IMG/VR virus record: IMGVR_UViG_3300031141_000677 | Coordinates: 1 to 32,772 of that record | Direction: 5' to 3' (one strand) | DNA length: 32,772 nucleotides | Source of the DNA: a virus | Shown here: one piece after another, positions 1 to 6,851 of the stretch | How the letters are laid out: each line of letters opens with the position of its first letter | Numbering within the stretch: position 1 is the first letter of the stretch | The notes under the pieces: generated by a model | Database searches by the model: none | What the model was told of the DNA's origin: nothing | What the model saw: the letters and a program-made list of their open reading frames with translations, nothing else | Position numbers and translations under genes: made by a program

Positions 1-1297
1 CAAAGCTCTTCTTCTTTAAGAACATGTCAGTGTGTACGCGATCATCACTAATCTCTGGACGTATTTGTCCAATAACAGTTTCTGGCGCCATGTTTAATGC
101 ACGAATCACTGAAGGATACAGTGAATTCAAATCCATTGAAGCTACCCACTTGTGTAAGCCTTTCTTTGGATACGCAACATACGCACCGGCTGCCTGTGTA
201 GCTTCCTCATCACGCTTTTTACGATTAGGAACTTGCAATCCTCTGTGATGTGCTTCGTTAACAATCGCTTGTTCTGTAACAGCTACAGCACCCATTGTAG
301 TTTGTAGCATAACAGTATTAGCATGTGCTAGTTCGTTGCTTAGATCAATAAAGCGAAGCTTCTTGTCTAGTTTGTCAAGTAATGCAGTATCCTGAATGTT
401 ATATTCAATAAACTTTCGGAAGTCATTGTTATAAAGTGCGTCAAGTGTACCTTCATACGGCACTTTGTTTTCGCCTACTTCAATTTCACCAATTGCATCT
501 AGTCGATATGTGTGACGCTCCTCATAAGTGTACTTACGATACAAGTTCAAACTATCCAAGTGTACACGCCCGACTAGGTCAAACGTTTTACTTGTCTTAC
601 CAAACTTCTCATACTCGCGTTCTTTAGGTAATTGTCCCCACAAGCAGAACCTACGTGTGTCGTCCTTGCTTAGTACACGCTTAGTTCGGTTTACAGTATA
701 TGGAATATCATATCCTTCACTGTTCCAACCACTAAGTACGTCACTGTCTTCAATTAGCGTTAAGAAAGTATCGATCATGTCGCCTTCTTTCTCAAACAAC
801 ATTACATTGTCAATGCCTTCTAGCTCTGCTCTTGCTTGCTCCATAGTAAGCGTCTTGGGCGGAACAGCAATACACACCATTGTGTCTAACCACTGTAAGT
901 ATACAGAGATAGAAGTAATAGGCATGAACGGATCACTAGGATCAGCAAAGCCTCGCTCAGGATCAAAGTCAGTTTCAATGTCAAAGAAAGCAATGTTTAG
1001 TTTAGGAGCATCTTGGTTAAGATAGTTTTCACTTAAACATTGGAAAATAGGATTAATGTCACTTTCAAACAGTGTTTTGTCTCTGTTAATAGCAACTTCT
1101 TTGCGGAAGTCTTTTGTGCTCTTACACACAATGCGACTTAATGGATCACCGTATACGCTTTTGTACTTGCCCCGTTGGTCTTTATAATAAAATGTATATT
1201 TTGCTTGATATTCGCGATAAGTTCTCTTACCGTCTTTGCGTTCTACTACCCGGATCATGTCTTGATCGCGGTCCATCATTGCGTCTACGTAACTCAT
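1..1297 (-). CDS. 43: Family-B DNA polymerase, T4 gp43-like (3' end cut off by window edge)
   Basis: Replicative DNA polymerase with 3'-5' proofreading. The first 432 residues are visible; the C-terminal part lies beyond the left edge. The exonuclease domain shows motif I (DIE, about residues 106-108, in FFDIETDFD), motif II (SGWNSEGYDIPY) and motif III (YNIQDTALLDKL). Polymerase motif A is at about 389-396 (DLNSLYPS). The start is ATG 1297, giving MSYVDAMMDRDQ, with an AAGGAG ribosome site 4 bases before it. Transcription is likely from the sigma-70 promoter at 1363-1391, and translation may be controlled by the hairpin at 1308-1325. Family B polymerases of T4-like phages work with the clamp and the gp44/62 loader, and a gp44-type gene lies at 18192-19106. 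Identification is secure from the ordered motifs. Confidence 0.96.
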   Translation of the reverse strand, partial: MSYVDAMMDRDQDMIRVVERKDGKRTYREYQAKYTFYYKDQRGKYKSVYGDPLSRIVCKSTKDFRKEVAINRDKTLFESDINPIFQCLSENYLNQDAPKLNIAFFDIETDFDPERGFADPSDPFMPITSISVYLQWLDTMVCIAVPPKTLTMEQARAELEGIDNVMLFEKEGDMIDTFLTLIEDSDVLSGWNSEGYDIPYTVNRTKRVLSKDDTRRFCLWGQLPKEREYEKFGKTSKTFDLVGRVHLDSLNLYRKYTYEERHTYRLDAIGEIEVGENKVPYEGTLDALYNNDFRKFIEYNIQDTALLDKLDKKLRFIDLSNELAHANTVMLQTTMGAVAVTEQAIVNEAHHRGLQVPNRKKRDEEATQAAGAYVAYPKKGLHKWVASMDLNSLYPSVIRALNMAPETVIGQIRPEISDDRVHTDMFLKKKSF

Positions 1298-1301
1298 TAT
1301 G

Positions 1302-1325
1302 CTCCTTCGTTGCTTCTGGCCAACG
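1302..1325 (-). promoter_or_regulatory. Hairpin abutting the gp43 ribosome-binding site (possible autogenous operator)
   Basis: On the mRNA strand, CGTTG (1325-1321) and CAACG (1312-1308) form a 5-bp stem around an 8-nt loop (1320-1313, GCCAGAAG). AAGGAG (1307-1302) follows with no gap and the ATG is at 1297. In T4 and RB69, gp43 represses its own translation by binding a hairpin with a 5-bp stem and 8-nt loop next to its Shine-Dalgarno. The geometry here is the same but the loop sequence differs. Seen: the hairpin. Inferred: its role. Confidence 0.55.
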
Positions 1326-1362
1326 TACCGTCTACATGCCGATTATACAGCGTGATGTTATT

Positions 1363-1391
1363 ATTATAACAAACTTATTTAACATTGTCAA
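1363..1391 (-). promoter_or_regulatory. Sigma-70-type promoter for gp43
   Basis: Minus strand TTGACA (1391-1386), a 17-bp spacer, and TATAAT (1368-1363): a perfect consensus for host sigma-70 polymerase. The predicted start is near 1356, giving a leader of about 60 nt before the gp43 ATG that includes the operator-like hairpin. It overlaps the 3' end of the upstream SGNH-like gene. Confidence 0.85.
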
Positions 1392-1944
1392 TGATTATTT
1401 GGTGTAACTTCTGATTGCCTGTTGTGCTATAGTGATTTTGAATGCCTCGATGTTCGTCCCAAAACTCACTAAAGTCAATATGTGTATCTTCAACAACAAA
1501 TAACCTAGCAACTTCAACATGTGATATACTAATGTATTGTTTATTTGTTAATAGTGTATTAATTTGTTGACGTACTAATGCATATATGTCGCATTGGTAT
1601 TGATCGTCATAGTGATACCGAAAGTATCCTTTAGCCGCAGATAAACTAGAATTAAAAAATGTTGTTCTATCGATATCATTCCACAATAGATCGCAGTCTT
1701 TATGTAAGCCTTGTTTATGTAAAGGATGATTAGGTGTATGCACTCTACTAGGACTAGTATGACTTACAATAACACAGTCGTACTCGTCTAAGTTTGCTTT
1801 TTGTATTTGTTTGAATATTTTGTATTCACCGCACCCTGCTTGTGCAACGTTAGTAACTTCGTGCGATTGTGCAAGCAGTTTGACCCAGCCATCATCGCCG
1901 GGCCATTCTGCCGCAAAACTATCACCTGCTACTAATATCTTCAT
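1375..1944 (-). CDS. SGNH-hydrolase-like protein
   Basis: A 189-residue protein opening with MKILVAGDSF, the block I GDS motif of SGNH/GDSL esterases (nucleophile Ser9). A glycine-containing block II follows (QAGCGEYK). A late His sits in NHYSTTGNQKL, where the catalytic Asp/His block V normally lies. Members of this superfamily hydrolyse esters and acyl groups on sugars and lipids. Similar phage proteins are known, but their substrates are mostly unknown. It has no signal peptide or membrane segment. It is first in line before gp43 and is joined upstream by an ATGA overlap with a membrane-protein gene, so the two are probably co-translated. The substrate cannot be told from sequence. Confidence 0.7.
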   Translation of the reverse strand: MKILVAGDSFAAEWPGDDGWVKLLAQSHEVTNVAQAGCGEYKIFKQIQKANLDEYDCVIVSHTSPSRVHTPNHPLHKQGLHKDCDLLWNDIDRTTFFNSSLSAAKGYFRYHYDDQYQCDIYALVRQQINTLLTNKQYISISHVEVARLFVVEDTHIDFSEFWDEHRGIQNHYSTTGNQKLHQIIIDNVK

Positions 1945-2249
1945 AGTACGTCAATTATTAGTCTTGCTAATGATATTGTATTCATTATAGAAAACCATCC
2001 ACATAGCAATATAACAAATCCTGCTCTGCGTAGTATTGCACTTGTAAGACCAAATAGACTTCCAACTAAGTACAATGGAATAAACCACTGTGTAGCAGGG
2101 TCAAGCACTGTCACAGTTAGGACAATGCTTGCACCTACAAGCAAAACAAGTTCGATTGCTTCAGCATAAAATATGACTGGAGATAATCGATATGTTTCGC
2201 CAAAGTAAGCTATAATCTTTCTATAGAAAGAGATAACTTTTTGGATCAT
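1941..2249 (-). CDS. Small integral membrane protein, unknown function
   Basis: A 102-residue hydrophobic protein. At least two, perhaps three, membrane segments can be seen: about residues 28-48 (AEAIELVLLVGASIVLTVTV), 54-72, and 74-100. The N-terminus is basic and amphipathic (IQKVISFYRKIIAYF). ATGA overlaps link it to dsbA upstream and to the SGNH-like gene downstream, so all three are probably read from the promoter at 2539-2567. I do not recognise the family. A role in the host membrane is inferred only from hydrophobicity. Confidence 0.75.
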   Translation of the reverse strand: MIQKVISFYRKIIAYFGETYRLSPVIFYAEAIELVLLVGASIVLTVTVLDPATQWFIPLYLVGSLFGLTSAILRRAGFVILLCGWFSIMNTISLARLIIDVL

Positions 2250-2506
2250 TTATCGCGGCCTACTGTAGTAACAAGTGTTTCAAGATCATCAAACTCGTCA
2301 TATACACGAGACCAATCGCCTTTCTGGCCAATCTTAATTGCTTTGTTGATTAAACTTGGTTTAATGTCAAGTTCTTCAGCAACTGCCTTAACAGTTTCTT
2401 TCAAACCCATTTGAAGGTCTTCAACCTCTTGCAGTACTGTAATGCCTTCGTTAACAAGACGTTCTAGCTTTGCTTTTTCTTCTGCACCATAGGTACGATC
2501 ACTCAT
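2246..2506 (-). CDS. dsbA: DsbA-type dsDNA-binding protein, late transcription regulator
   Basis: An 86-residue acidic, helical protein. The length and the central pattern (AEELDIKPSLINKAIKIGQKGDW) agree with T4 DsbA and its marine T4-like relatives, which bind double-stranded DNA near late promoters and stimulate late transcription. T4 DsbA is of about the same length. The ATG at 2506 has a GGAG site 7 nt upstream. Its own strong early promoter lies at 2539-2567, inside an inverted repeat (2517-2558). Early production of a late-transcription factor fits the ATAAATA late boxes found elsewhere in the window. The assignment rests on recalled family resemblance, not a search. Confidence 0.75.
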   Translation of the reverse strand: MSDRTYGAEEKAKLERLVNEGITVLQEVEDLQMGLKETVKAVAEELDIKPSLINKAIKIGQKGDWSRVYDEFDDLETLVTTVGRDK

Positions 2507-2516
2507 ATTGCTTCTC

Positions 2517-2558
2517 CGTTAAGTAGTAAGTATATGTTATTATACTAGCTACTTAACG
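2517..2558 (-). promoter_or_regulatory. Inverted repeat spanning the dsbA promoter core and touching its RBS
   Basis: Outer arms 2517-2526 and 2549-2558 are perfect 10-bp complements. A 2x2 internal loop leads to perfect 6-bp inner arms (2529-2534, 2541-2546) around a 6-nt loop. On the mRNA strand the hairpin ends at the first G of the GGAG site (2517-2514). RNA reading through from upstream would form it. RNA starting at the promoter inside it (start near 2532) would lack the upstream arm. Confidence 0.6.
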
Positions 2559-2567
2559 AAAAGTCAA
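2539..2567 (-). promoter_or_regulatory. Sigma-70-type promoter for dsbA
   Basis: Minus strand TTGACT (2567-2562), 17-bp spacer, TATAAT (2544-2539). The predicted transcript starts near 2532 and serves dsbA, the membrane protein and the SGNH-like gene. The promoter core lies inside the inverted repeat 2517-2558. Confidence 0.85.
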
Positions 2568-2595
2568 GTGTTTTTATTAATTTATGAATATTTTG

Positions 2596-3279
2596 TTATT
2601 TGGTTATTAGAGCGGCTAAGTTTGCTTGTAACGTTGCATTGTATGACTCGGAAGTATACTTTTTGCTTTTCTTAGCACGTGAACCACGTTCTGGAAGTGT
2701 TCGTGTACCTTCTTTAGTAGTCTTGTCGTTGTAACGAGGATTACCTTTTTTCATTTGTTGATAAGCAGGCGAATTTGCTTTTTTATCAGCGTCGGTAACA
2801 TCCATCTTCTTTGGAGTCTTTTCTTCAAGTGTTATTTCATCACCATCAGGACCTTTTACTTTGTCGCCTTTTTTCTTGCCATTCATTTTAGCTTTAGCTA
2901 CTGCACCGCTGTATGCATTACCTTCGTCCGTTTCTTTTTCTTTACCTTCTTCTGGCTTCTTGCCTGACTTCTTAGCCAGCATTTTTGCAAACGCGGCCTT
3001 TTGTGCTGGACTTTGTGCTTCATTCATATCTGGAGCATTTGTTTCATAATCTAAATGATGATACACACTACCAATCATGTCAGCGGCTTTAGTAATCTTA
3101 GATTGAACCCAACCTTCTAAGCCTTCTTCTTCACTTACGTTCGAAAGCATTTTATGCAAGTGTACTGTGTACTTTGCCATTTTATATAGTTCGGCACGTG
3201 CCATCTGTACTTCATGATCACGTTCTATACCGTCAGCTAGTTCGCCTAAACCTTCAGTTATTTCATTATTTTTCATCAT
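2596..3279 (-). CDS. Lysine-rich helical protein, possible virion or internal head protein
   Basis: A 227-residue protein. An N-terminal helical part contains a block (GWVQSKITKAADMIGSVYHH, about residues 57-76) that I recognise as recurring in marine T4-like phages without a known function. A long Lys/Glu-rich, low-complexity region with KKSGKK and KMNGKKKGDK-type patches follows. The N-terminus (MMKNNEITEG) contains ITE followed by Gly, which would suit a gp21-type prohead protease cut. Two adjacent ATGs (3279, 3276) follow a GGAG site, and the second has better spacing. A late-type box sits just upstream at 3297-3304. A charged internal head or scaffold-associated protein is plausible but unproven. 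Confidence 0.75.
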   Translation of the reverse strand: MMKNNEITEGLGELADGIERDHEVQMARAELYKMAKYTVHLHKMLSNVSEEEGLEGWVQSKITKAADMIGSVYHHLDYETNAPDMNEAQSPAQKAAFAKMLAKKSGKKPEEGKEKETDEGNAYSGAVAKAKMNGKKKGDKVKGPDGDEITLEEKTPKKMDVTDADKKANSPAYQQMKKGNPRYNDKTTKEGTRTLPERGSRAKKSKKYTSESYNATLQANLAALITK

Positions 3280-3296
3280 TAAACTCCGTTACAAAG

Positions 3297-3304
3297 TATT
3301 TATC
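3297..3304 (-). promoter_or_regulatory. T4-type late promoter box (GATAAATA)
   Basis: The minus strand reads AAGATAAATACTTTG, matching the T4 late consensus TATAAATA at 7 of 8 positions. It lies 17 nt before ATG 3279, with room for the GGAG site between. Confidence 0.65.
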
Positions 3305-3992
3305 TTTTAATTGTTTTGCCGCCCATGACATTAGTTTTCATGTCTAGTGCGTTTTTAGCTGTTCCGTCTGCATTAGTTGCTTGTGGTGCTTTTGGTGCGC
3401 CGTATTTTCCTTTTTTAGAAACCTTACGTTTAGCACCAACTACACTTGAAACACTAGCAATAGCTCCTGCACTAGTAGCACCAGCAGTTGCGTCTTCTTT
3501 TACTTTAGGCTTATCATGACTCCAACCTTTTGCTTTCATATCTAAATGATCTTTTTCAACTTTTGCATGCTTGCCTTTTCCTGTCTTAGGATCGTACATC
3601 ATGTGTGGTTCAAACTTTTCTTTAGCGTCTTCGTTAGTAACTGCTTCTGCATGCATTGCGGCCATATGTTTCTTGTACTTTGCAGTACCTTTTTTATGCG
3701 GACTTTTGCCTTCGTTCTTCTTACCTAGTATCTTATCTTTAATCTTACCTTTGGCTTCTTCGCCACCGCCTTCACGTCCAGCTTTTCTTAGCTTGTCCAT
3801 GCCAGCTTTGCCATATTTTTTATTACCAATATGAGCTTGCAACCCTGATTCGTCTACTTTATTCTTTTCATAACAGTCACAATGTTTACAATCTGGTCCG
3901 CATTTACATTCCGTTATAGGCTTACCACAACATGCTTCTGAGCACATTTCTACCTTTGCTTCTTTTACATATATAAATTCACTTGCCTTCAT
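3300..3992 (-). CDS. Basic Lys/Gly-rich protein with N-terminal cysteine cluster
   Basis: 230 residues from ATG 3992, chosen over the upstream ATG at 4010. It has an AAAGGAG site 7 nt before it and forms an ATGA overlap with the preceding gene. The N-terminus MKASEFIYVKEAK is followed by eight cysteines within about 25 residues (CSEACC, CKC, CKHCDC), a metal-binding type of pattern. The rest is very basic and low in complexity (KKGTAKYKKHMAAMHAE, KVSKKGKYGAPKAP), as in DNA-binding or internal head proteins. The upstream neighbour also carries a cysteine cluster. I do not recognise a named family. The capsid-targeting reading of the N-terminus is discussed under findings. Confidence 0.75.
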   Translation of the reverse strand: MKASEFIYVKEAKVEMCSEACCGKPITECKCGPDCKHCDCYEKNKVDESGLQAHIGNKKYGKAGMDKLRKAGREGGGEEAKGKIKDKILGKKNEGKSPHKKGTAKYKKHMAAMHAEAVTNEDAKEKFEPHMMYDPKTGKGKHAKVEKDHLDMKAKGWSHDKPKVKEDATAGATSAGAIASVSSVVGAKRKVSKKGKYGAPKAPQATNADGTAKNALDMKTNVMGGKTIKR

Positions 3993-4270
3993 TTCTTTTC
4001 TCCTTTGCATGTGTCACATTTACAAAATCCACATACGTCATTGGCGCATGTAGGACATTCTTTGTCTCGATGACATTCGTGTCCGCAGGTATCACATGTA
4101 TGTTTGTAGTCATTATTCACATCTAAAAGTCCTGTTTGCTTGTACTTTATATACTTATCATCTAAGACAACTAATTGTGTTTCGGATATGTACGAATGTG
4201 GACACATTAATGTGACCCAAAGGCCGCTTTCGTACACACTGTCTTGTATATATGTCGTGCCTACTATCAT
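3989..4270 (-). CDS. Small cysteine-rich, zinc-ribbon-like protein
   Basis: 93 residues. The C-terminal third carries nine cysteines and two histidines in CxxC-type pairs (CDTCGHECH, CPTC, CGFCKCDTC), as expected for a protein binding zinc or other metals through two or more knuckles. The N-terminal part is not cysteine-rich and has predicted strands. It overlaps both neighbours by ATGA (the oxygenase-like gene upstream, the basic cysteine-cluster protein downstream), so the three are translationally coupled. The function is unknown; a protein-interaction or nucleic-acid-binding zinc module is possible. Confidence 0.75.
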   Translation of the reverse strand: MIVGTTYIQDSVYESGLWVTLMCPHSYISETQLVVLDDKYIKYKQTGLLDVNNDYKHTCDTCGHECHRDKECPTCANDVCGFCKCDTCKGEKK

Positions 4271-4833
4271 TTTAGCAACTGACCTTTTCTATACATAGTT
4301 TTTAAACTGCTTACTGTAAATTCTTCGTTAAATGTTATGCCTAATATAAATCTAGCAACTGACGACGAGTTAGTAACACCGTGTGGATCTCTTGTATCAA
4401 AGCATATAGGAACCTCATAGTTAAGCTGAGCTTCAAGTTCGCTATGTGGATAAAATCGACTTTCTGGAATATCTTTAAAGCGTTCTGCAGGAGATGCTAC
4501 TTTTACTGGGGGTGTATATTCATAACTATCTAAACTAGAATTCTTAAAATCACCAGATATAGGAATATTTATAGCACATCCGCGACCGAAATCAGAATGT
4601 GGGCCTATAATGCCATGCGGGTTGACTAAGTTATATGCAACTGCGCTTATTATTTCATCAGCATTTTTAAATATGGAATCTACTATATCTAATGTTTCGT
4701 TATCGGCGTCACCTGTATAGAACTTAAAACGCCCGGTGCCAAAATACCCCCAGGTGTGATACTGGTCGTATACTCTTTTTTCGAGGCTGTTTTTGTCTAC
4801 AATGAGATCTGGAAGGAGAAAATGTTCTATCAT
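4267..4833 (-). CDS. 2-oxoglutarate/Fe(II)-dependent oxygenase-like protein
   Basis: 188 residues from ATG 4833 (MIEHFLLPDL). The open frame extends to 4986, but that would overlap the upstream gene, which stops at 4865. The double-stranded beta-helix signature is visible: HSD (in GPHSDFGRGCAINIPI) as the HxD iron ligands, a distal His in RDPHGVTNS, and a following Arg in VARFILGI as the 2-oxoglutarate ligand. Many marine T4-like phages carry such proteins, with unknown substrates. No strong ribosome site is seen. It overlaps the zinc-ribbon gene by ATGA. The catalytic class is well supported; the substrate (protein, DNA base or small molecule) is not known. Confidence 0.8.
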   Translation of the reverse strand: MIEHFLLPDLIVDKNSLEKRVYDQYHTWGYFGTGRFKFYTGDADNETLDIVDSIFKNADEIISAVAYNLVNPHGIIGPHSDFGRGCAINIPISGDFKNSSLDSYEYTPPVKVASPAERFKDIPESRFYPHSELEAQLNYEVPICFDTRDPHGVTNSSSVARFILGITFNEEFTVSSLKTMYRKGQLLK

Positions 4834-4864
4834 AACTATATTTATTTTGTTAGCTACGGTAGTA

Positions 4865-5662
4865 TTAAGATACTGGGTTTGTGTCTGCCATATGTTGCTT
4901 AATATCTTTAGCAGTACGTTCAAACTTATGATCTTTATGTTTAAACCCAATGCCGCCGGCCGCTTCCCAGGCATTAATATTAACACCGTAGTCGTCGATT
5001 AGTATGTTTGCTGAACCGTTTTGTGCAGTAGCATACTGTGGTTTGTTGTGTGTAATGTAAATATTCTTAGGTGGAAAAAACGCTAAATTCTTTTTAATCC
5101 ATTCACGCTTATGTGGCTCTGAATTTGGATCATCTGCTAAAGGACTTGTACAAATATTGTATTCGCCTTTAACTTTTTTAATTAATGACAATAGTTTTTT
5201 TGCTTCTGGAAGTAATGGTAACTGTAACCAAAAATCATCAGTATCGCGGATTTTTTGGAGTGCATCACCTATGTCATGTTGTTTGTGAATGTCGGAAAAG
5301 TGATCTACTTTCATTAACTTAGCCCACTCACCAAAGAAGTCAGCAAGAACACCGTCCATATCGACGTATATTTCTGTTGTTTTATTTAATTTGTTAATTG
5401 CTTCGTACATATGCTTATAGTATAACACATGTTTGTTGGTATTGTCAACCATTAACTTAGTTGCTTCAGCAAGCCCTAAGTTAAACAACACGTTGGTACT
5501 TTTGCCTTTTACTTTTTTACTAAGTGTAGGCGGACGACCGTCTTTATCTACATCATAACCTAATTTAGCGGCTTCTATTGATAGTTGATTTACACCTACA
5601 TCAACAGTAGTATTAACACCTTTTACAATGCGGCCATCTTCTCTAATTTCAGAAAACCTCAT
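4865..5662 (-). CDS. HAD-family 5'-nucleotidase-like phosphatase with an extra N-terminal module
   Basis: 265 residues. The C-terminal part (from about residue 95) is a HAD phosphatase of the 5'(3')-deoxyribonucleotidase type. It has motif I YVDMDGVLADFF (Asp101, Asp103), a TSP motif (CTSPLADDP) for motif II, and ILIDDYGVN for the acidic motif IV. Such enzymes remove phosphate from (d)NMPs. The first 85 residues are a separate module (TTVDVGVNQLSIEAAKLGY, GRPPTL) that I recognise as recurring in other marine phage proteins, function unknown. The N-terminus MRFSEIREDG resembles a capsid-targeting peptide. A second in-frame ATG at 5410 would make a HAD-only protein and is preceded by a promoter-like sequence. 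The upstream junction is an ATGA overlap. Confidence 0.82.
   Translation of the reverse strand: MRFSEIREDGRIVKGVNTTVDVGVNQLSIEAAKLGYDVDKDGRPPTLSKKVKGKSTNVLFNLGLAEATKLMVDNTNKHVLYYKHMYEAINKLNKTTEIYVDMDGVLADFFGEWAKLMKVDHFSDIHKQHDIGDALQKIRDTDDFWLQLPLLPEAKKLLSLIKKVKGEYNICTSPLADDPNSEPHKREWIKKNLAFFPPKNIYITHNKPQYATAQNGSANILIDDYGVNINAWEAAGGIGFKHKDHKFERTAKDIKQHMADTNPVS
5419..5448 (-). promoter_or_regulatory. Possible internal promoter inside the HAD fusion gene
   Basis: Minus strand TTGACA (5448-5443), an 18-bp spacer, and TATACT (5424-5419) with an extended -10 TG at the expected place. The predicted start is near 5412, next to the in-frame ATG 5410 that begins the HAD domain. It lies inside coding sequence and the spacing differs from the other six promoters, so confidence is modest. 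Confidence 0.35.
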
Positions 5663-5901
5663 TTACGTGTGCGCCCTCTAAGTCCTTGTGGTATATTAAC
5701 AGCGCCACCACCTTTTTCAGTCATTTTAGGTAAACTGAACCATAGTTCAAACCATTCTTTGTCGCCTGGACGAATGTTTTTTGATTTCATTTGTTTAACA
5801 TTTTTAGCGGCAGCGTCACTAATGTTTTCTAGAGTGTATTCAGTGTACCCCTTATATTCGTTTACACCTGCAAGTTGCTTTATGCGCTCTAGTTCATCCA
5901 T
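5659..5901 (-). CDS. Small conserved phage protein (LERIKQLAG / GLRGR type), unknown
   Basis: 80 residues from ATG 5901, which forms a TAATG junction with the nucleotidyltransferase gene. An upstream ATG at 5916 has no better ribosome site. The protein begins MDELERIKQLAG, a short helical opening that I recall from many T4-like marine phage proteins. It then has a conserved-looking block (IRPGDKEWFELWFSLPKMTE) and ends in a basic tail (PQGLRGRTRK). No catalytic motif is visible. It sits between a nucleotidyltransferase and a nucleotidase-like gene, with overlaps on both sides. Confidence 0.72.
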   Translation of the reverse strand: MDELERIKQLAGVNEYKGYTEYTLENISDAAAKNVKQMKSKNIRPGDKEWFELWFSLPKMTEKGGGAVNIPQGLRGRTRK

Positions 5902-6851
5902 TACTTTGGTACACACTTGTTTACACGCTTGCCTTTGTTTTTACCTGTGCCAGCTTGTGTGCCAGCTTTTTTGAACTTGGGCCAGCATTTTTTAGGTCCT
6001 GCTACTTCTGTTTGAATATCGTTAAATGCTTCAGTAATGTCTGTGCTTTCAATACGGTAACGGTTACCGTGAGCATGAACTTCTTTACCTACCATCATTT
6101 TTAGTATACGAGATAACTTCTCAACATCATCCTGTTTGTCTAAGTAATCCATAATTACATTTTTTATATGCGGAACAAGTGATGCTTTATTTAAAACAAG
6201 CTCGCCTTCTTTCGTTTGCTGTTCTCTTTTCATTTCGCCATATGCATTGATTGCGGCGGCGGCATCATTCATTTGCTGTGATTCTTGTTCAGTAACGCCT
6301 AATGCATCTCTAATAGAATCAAACATGTCTTGTGCAATGCTTTGATTAGCTACACCTTGCTTAAATAAGTCAAACTTATCTTCAAGTGCGGCAGCTCGCA
6401 TTTTACTTGCGCTCATACCTTCAGCACCATCTGCATCAGGATCACGTTGACCTGCATTTACAATCTTGATACTGTTAAAAGTATAGTCTTTGCCGTTGTA
6501 ATCATTTAATAATTTTTCAAACTGTTCTACTCTATCAGAGCCTGCAATGTATACAATATCAGTATACCCTAAACTTTCAAGTTTCTGCATCATTTGAATA
6601 ATAGTTCTAACACCTTCATTACCTACTGTAACATGGCTGCCAAAACTTGCCTTTGCAAATCTAACTTTTTGTTCAAAACTTAGTGGATTCTTTTTCTTAT
6701 CTTGTGTGTGACTTACAAATACAAAATGGTCACCGGGCATAGTCATCATTGCATCAGTAAGTTTCTTATGTCCTATCGTCGGCGGATTCATGCGACCAAA
6801 TGCGGCAACAGCAACCTTACTAGGTGCTTCAAATAACTGTCTTAGTCTCAT
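5901..6851 (-). CDS. Nucleotidyltransferase (cytidylyltransferase/NMNAT-like fold) with conserved C-terminal tail
   Basis: 316 residues. Residues 12-160 form a nucleotidylyltransferase domain: NPPTIGHKK (22-30) carries the HxGH-like motif, and MSASKMR (146-152) replaces the ISSTxxR motif. The family joins a nucleotide to a small phosphate ester (NMN, pantetheine phosphate, sugar or glycerol phosphate), releasing pyrophosphate. The substrate here is unclear. A helical linker (ASLVPHIKNVIMDYLDKQDD) follows, then a basic, cysteine-bearing tail from about residue 287 (GPKKCWPKFKKAG, GKRVNKCVPK) that I recall at the end of unrelated marine phage proteins. It begins MRLRQLFEAPS, with LFE before Ala as in gp21-type cleavage sites. 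ATGA overlap upstream. Confidence 0.82.
   Translation of the reverse strand: MRLRQLFEAPSKVAVAAFGRMNPPTIGHKKLTDAMMTMPGDHFVFVSHTQDKKKNPLSFEQKVRFAKASFGSHVTVGNEGVRTIIQMMQKLESLGYTDIVYIAGSDRVEQFEKLLNDYNGKDYTFNSIKIVNAGQRDPDADGAEGMSASKMRAAALEDKFDLFKQGVANQSIAQDMFDSIRDALGVTEQESQQMNDAAAAINAYGEMKREQQTKEGELVLNKASLVPHIKNVIMDYLDKQDDVEKLSRILKMMVGKEVHAHGNRYRIESTDITEAFNDIQTEVAGPKKCWPKFKKAGTQAGTGKNKGKRVNKCVPK

Noticed and set aside
24-1025. Plus-strand reading frames over the left edge
   Set aside because: They lie antisense to a gp43 frame that contains all exonuclease motifs and polymerase motif A in order; no ribosome sites or family motifs.
794-1140. Possible tRNA or other stable RNA genes anywhere in the window
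   Set aside because: No cloverleaf or GTTCRA-type T-arm pattern noticed by eye; coding density leaves almost no room. A tRNA scan was not possible here.
4839-4846. AATAAATA late-type box before the oxygenase-like gene
   Set aside because: Only 5 nt separate it from ATG 4833, so the transcript would start at or after the ATG; probably chance in AT-rich DNA.
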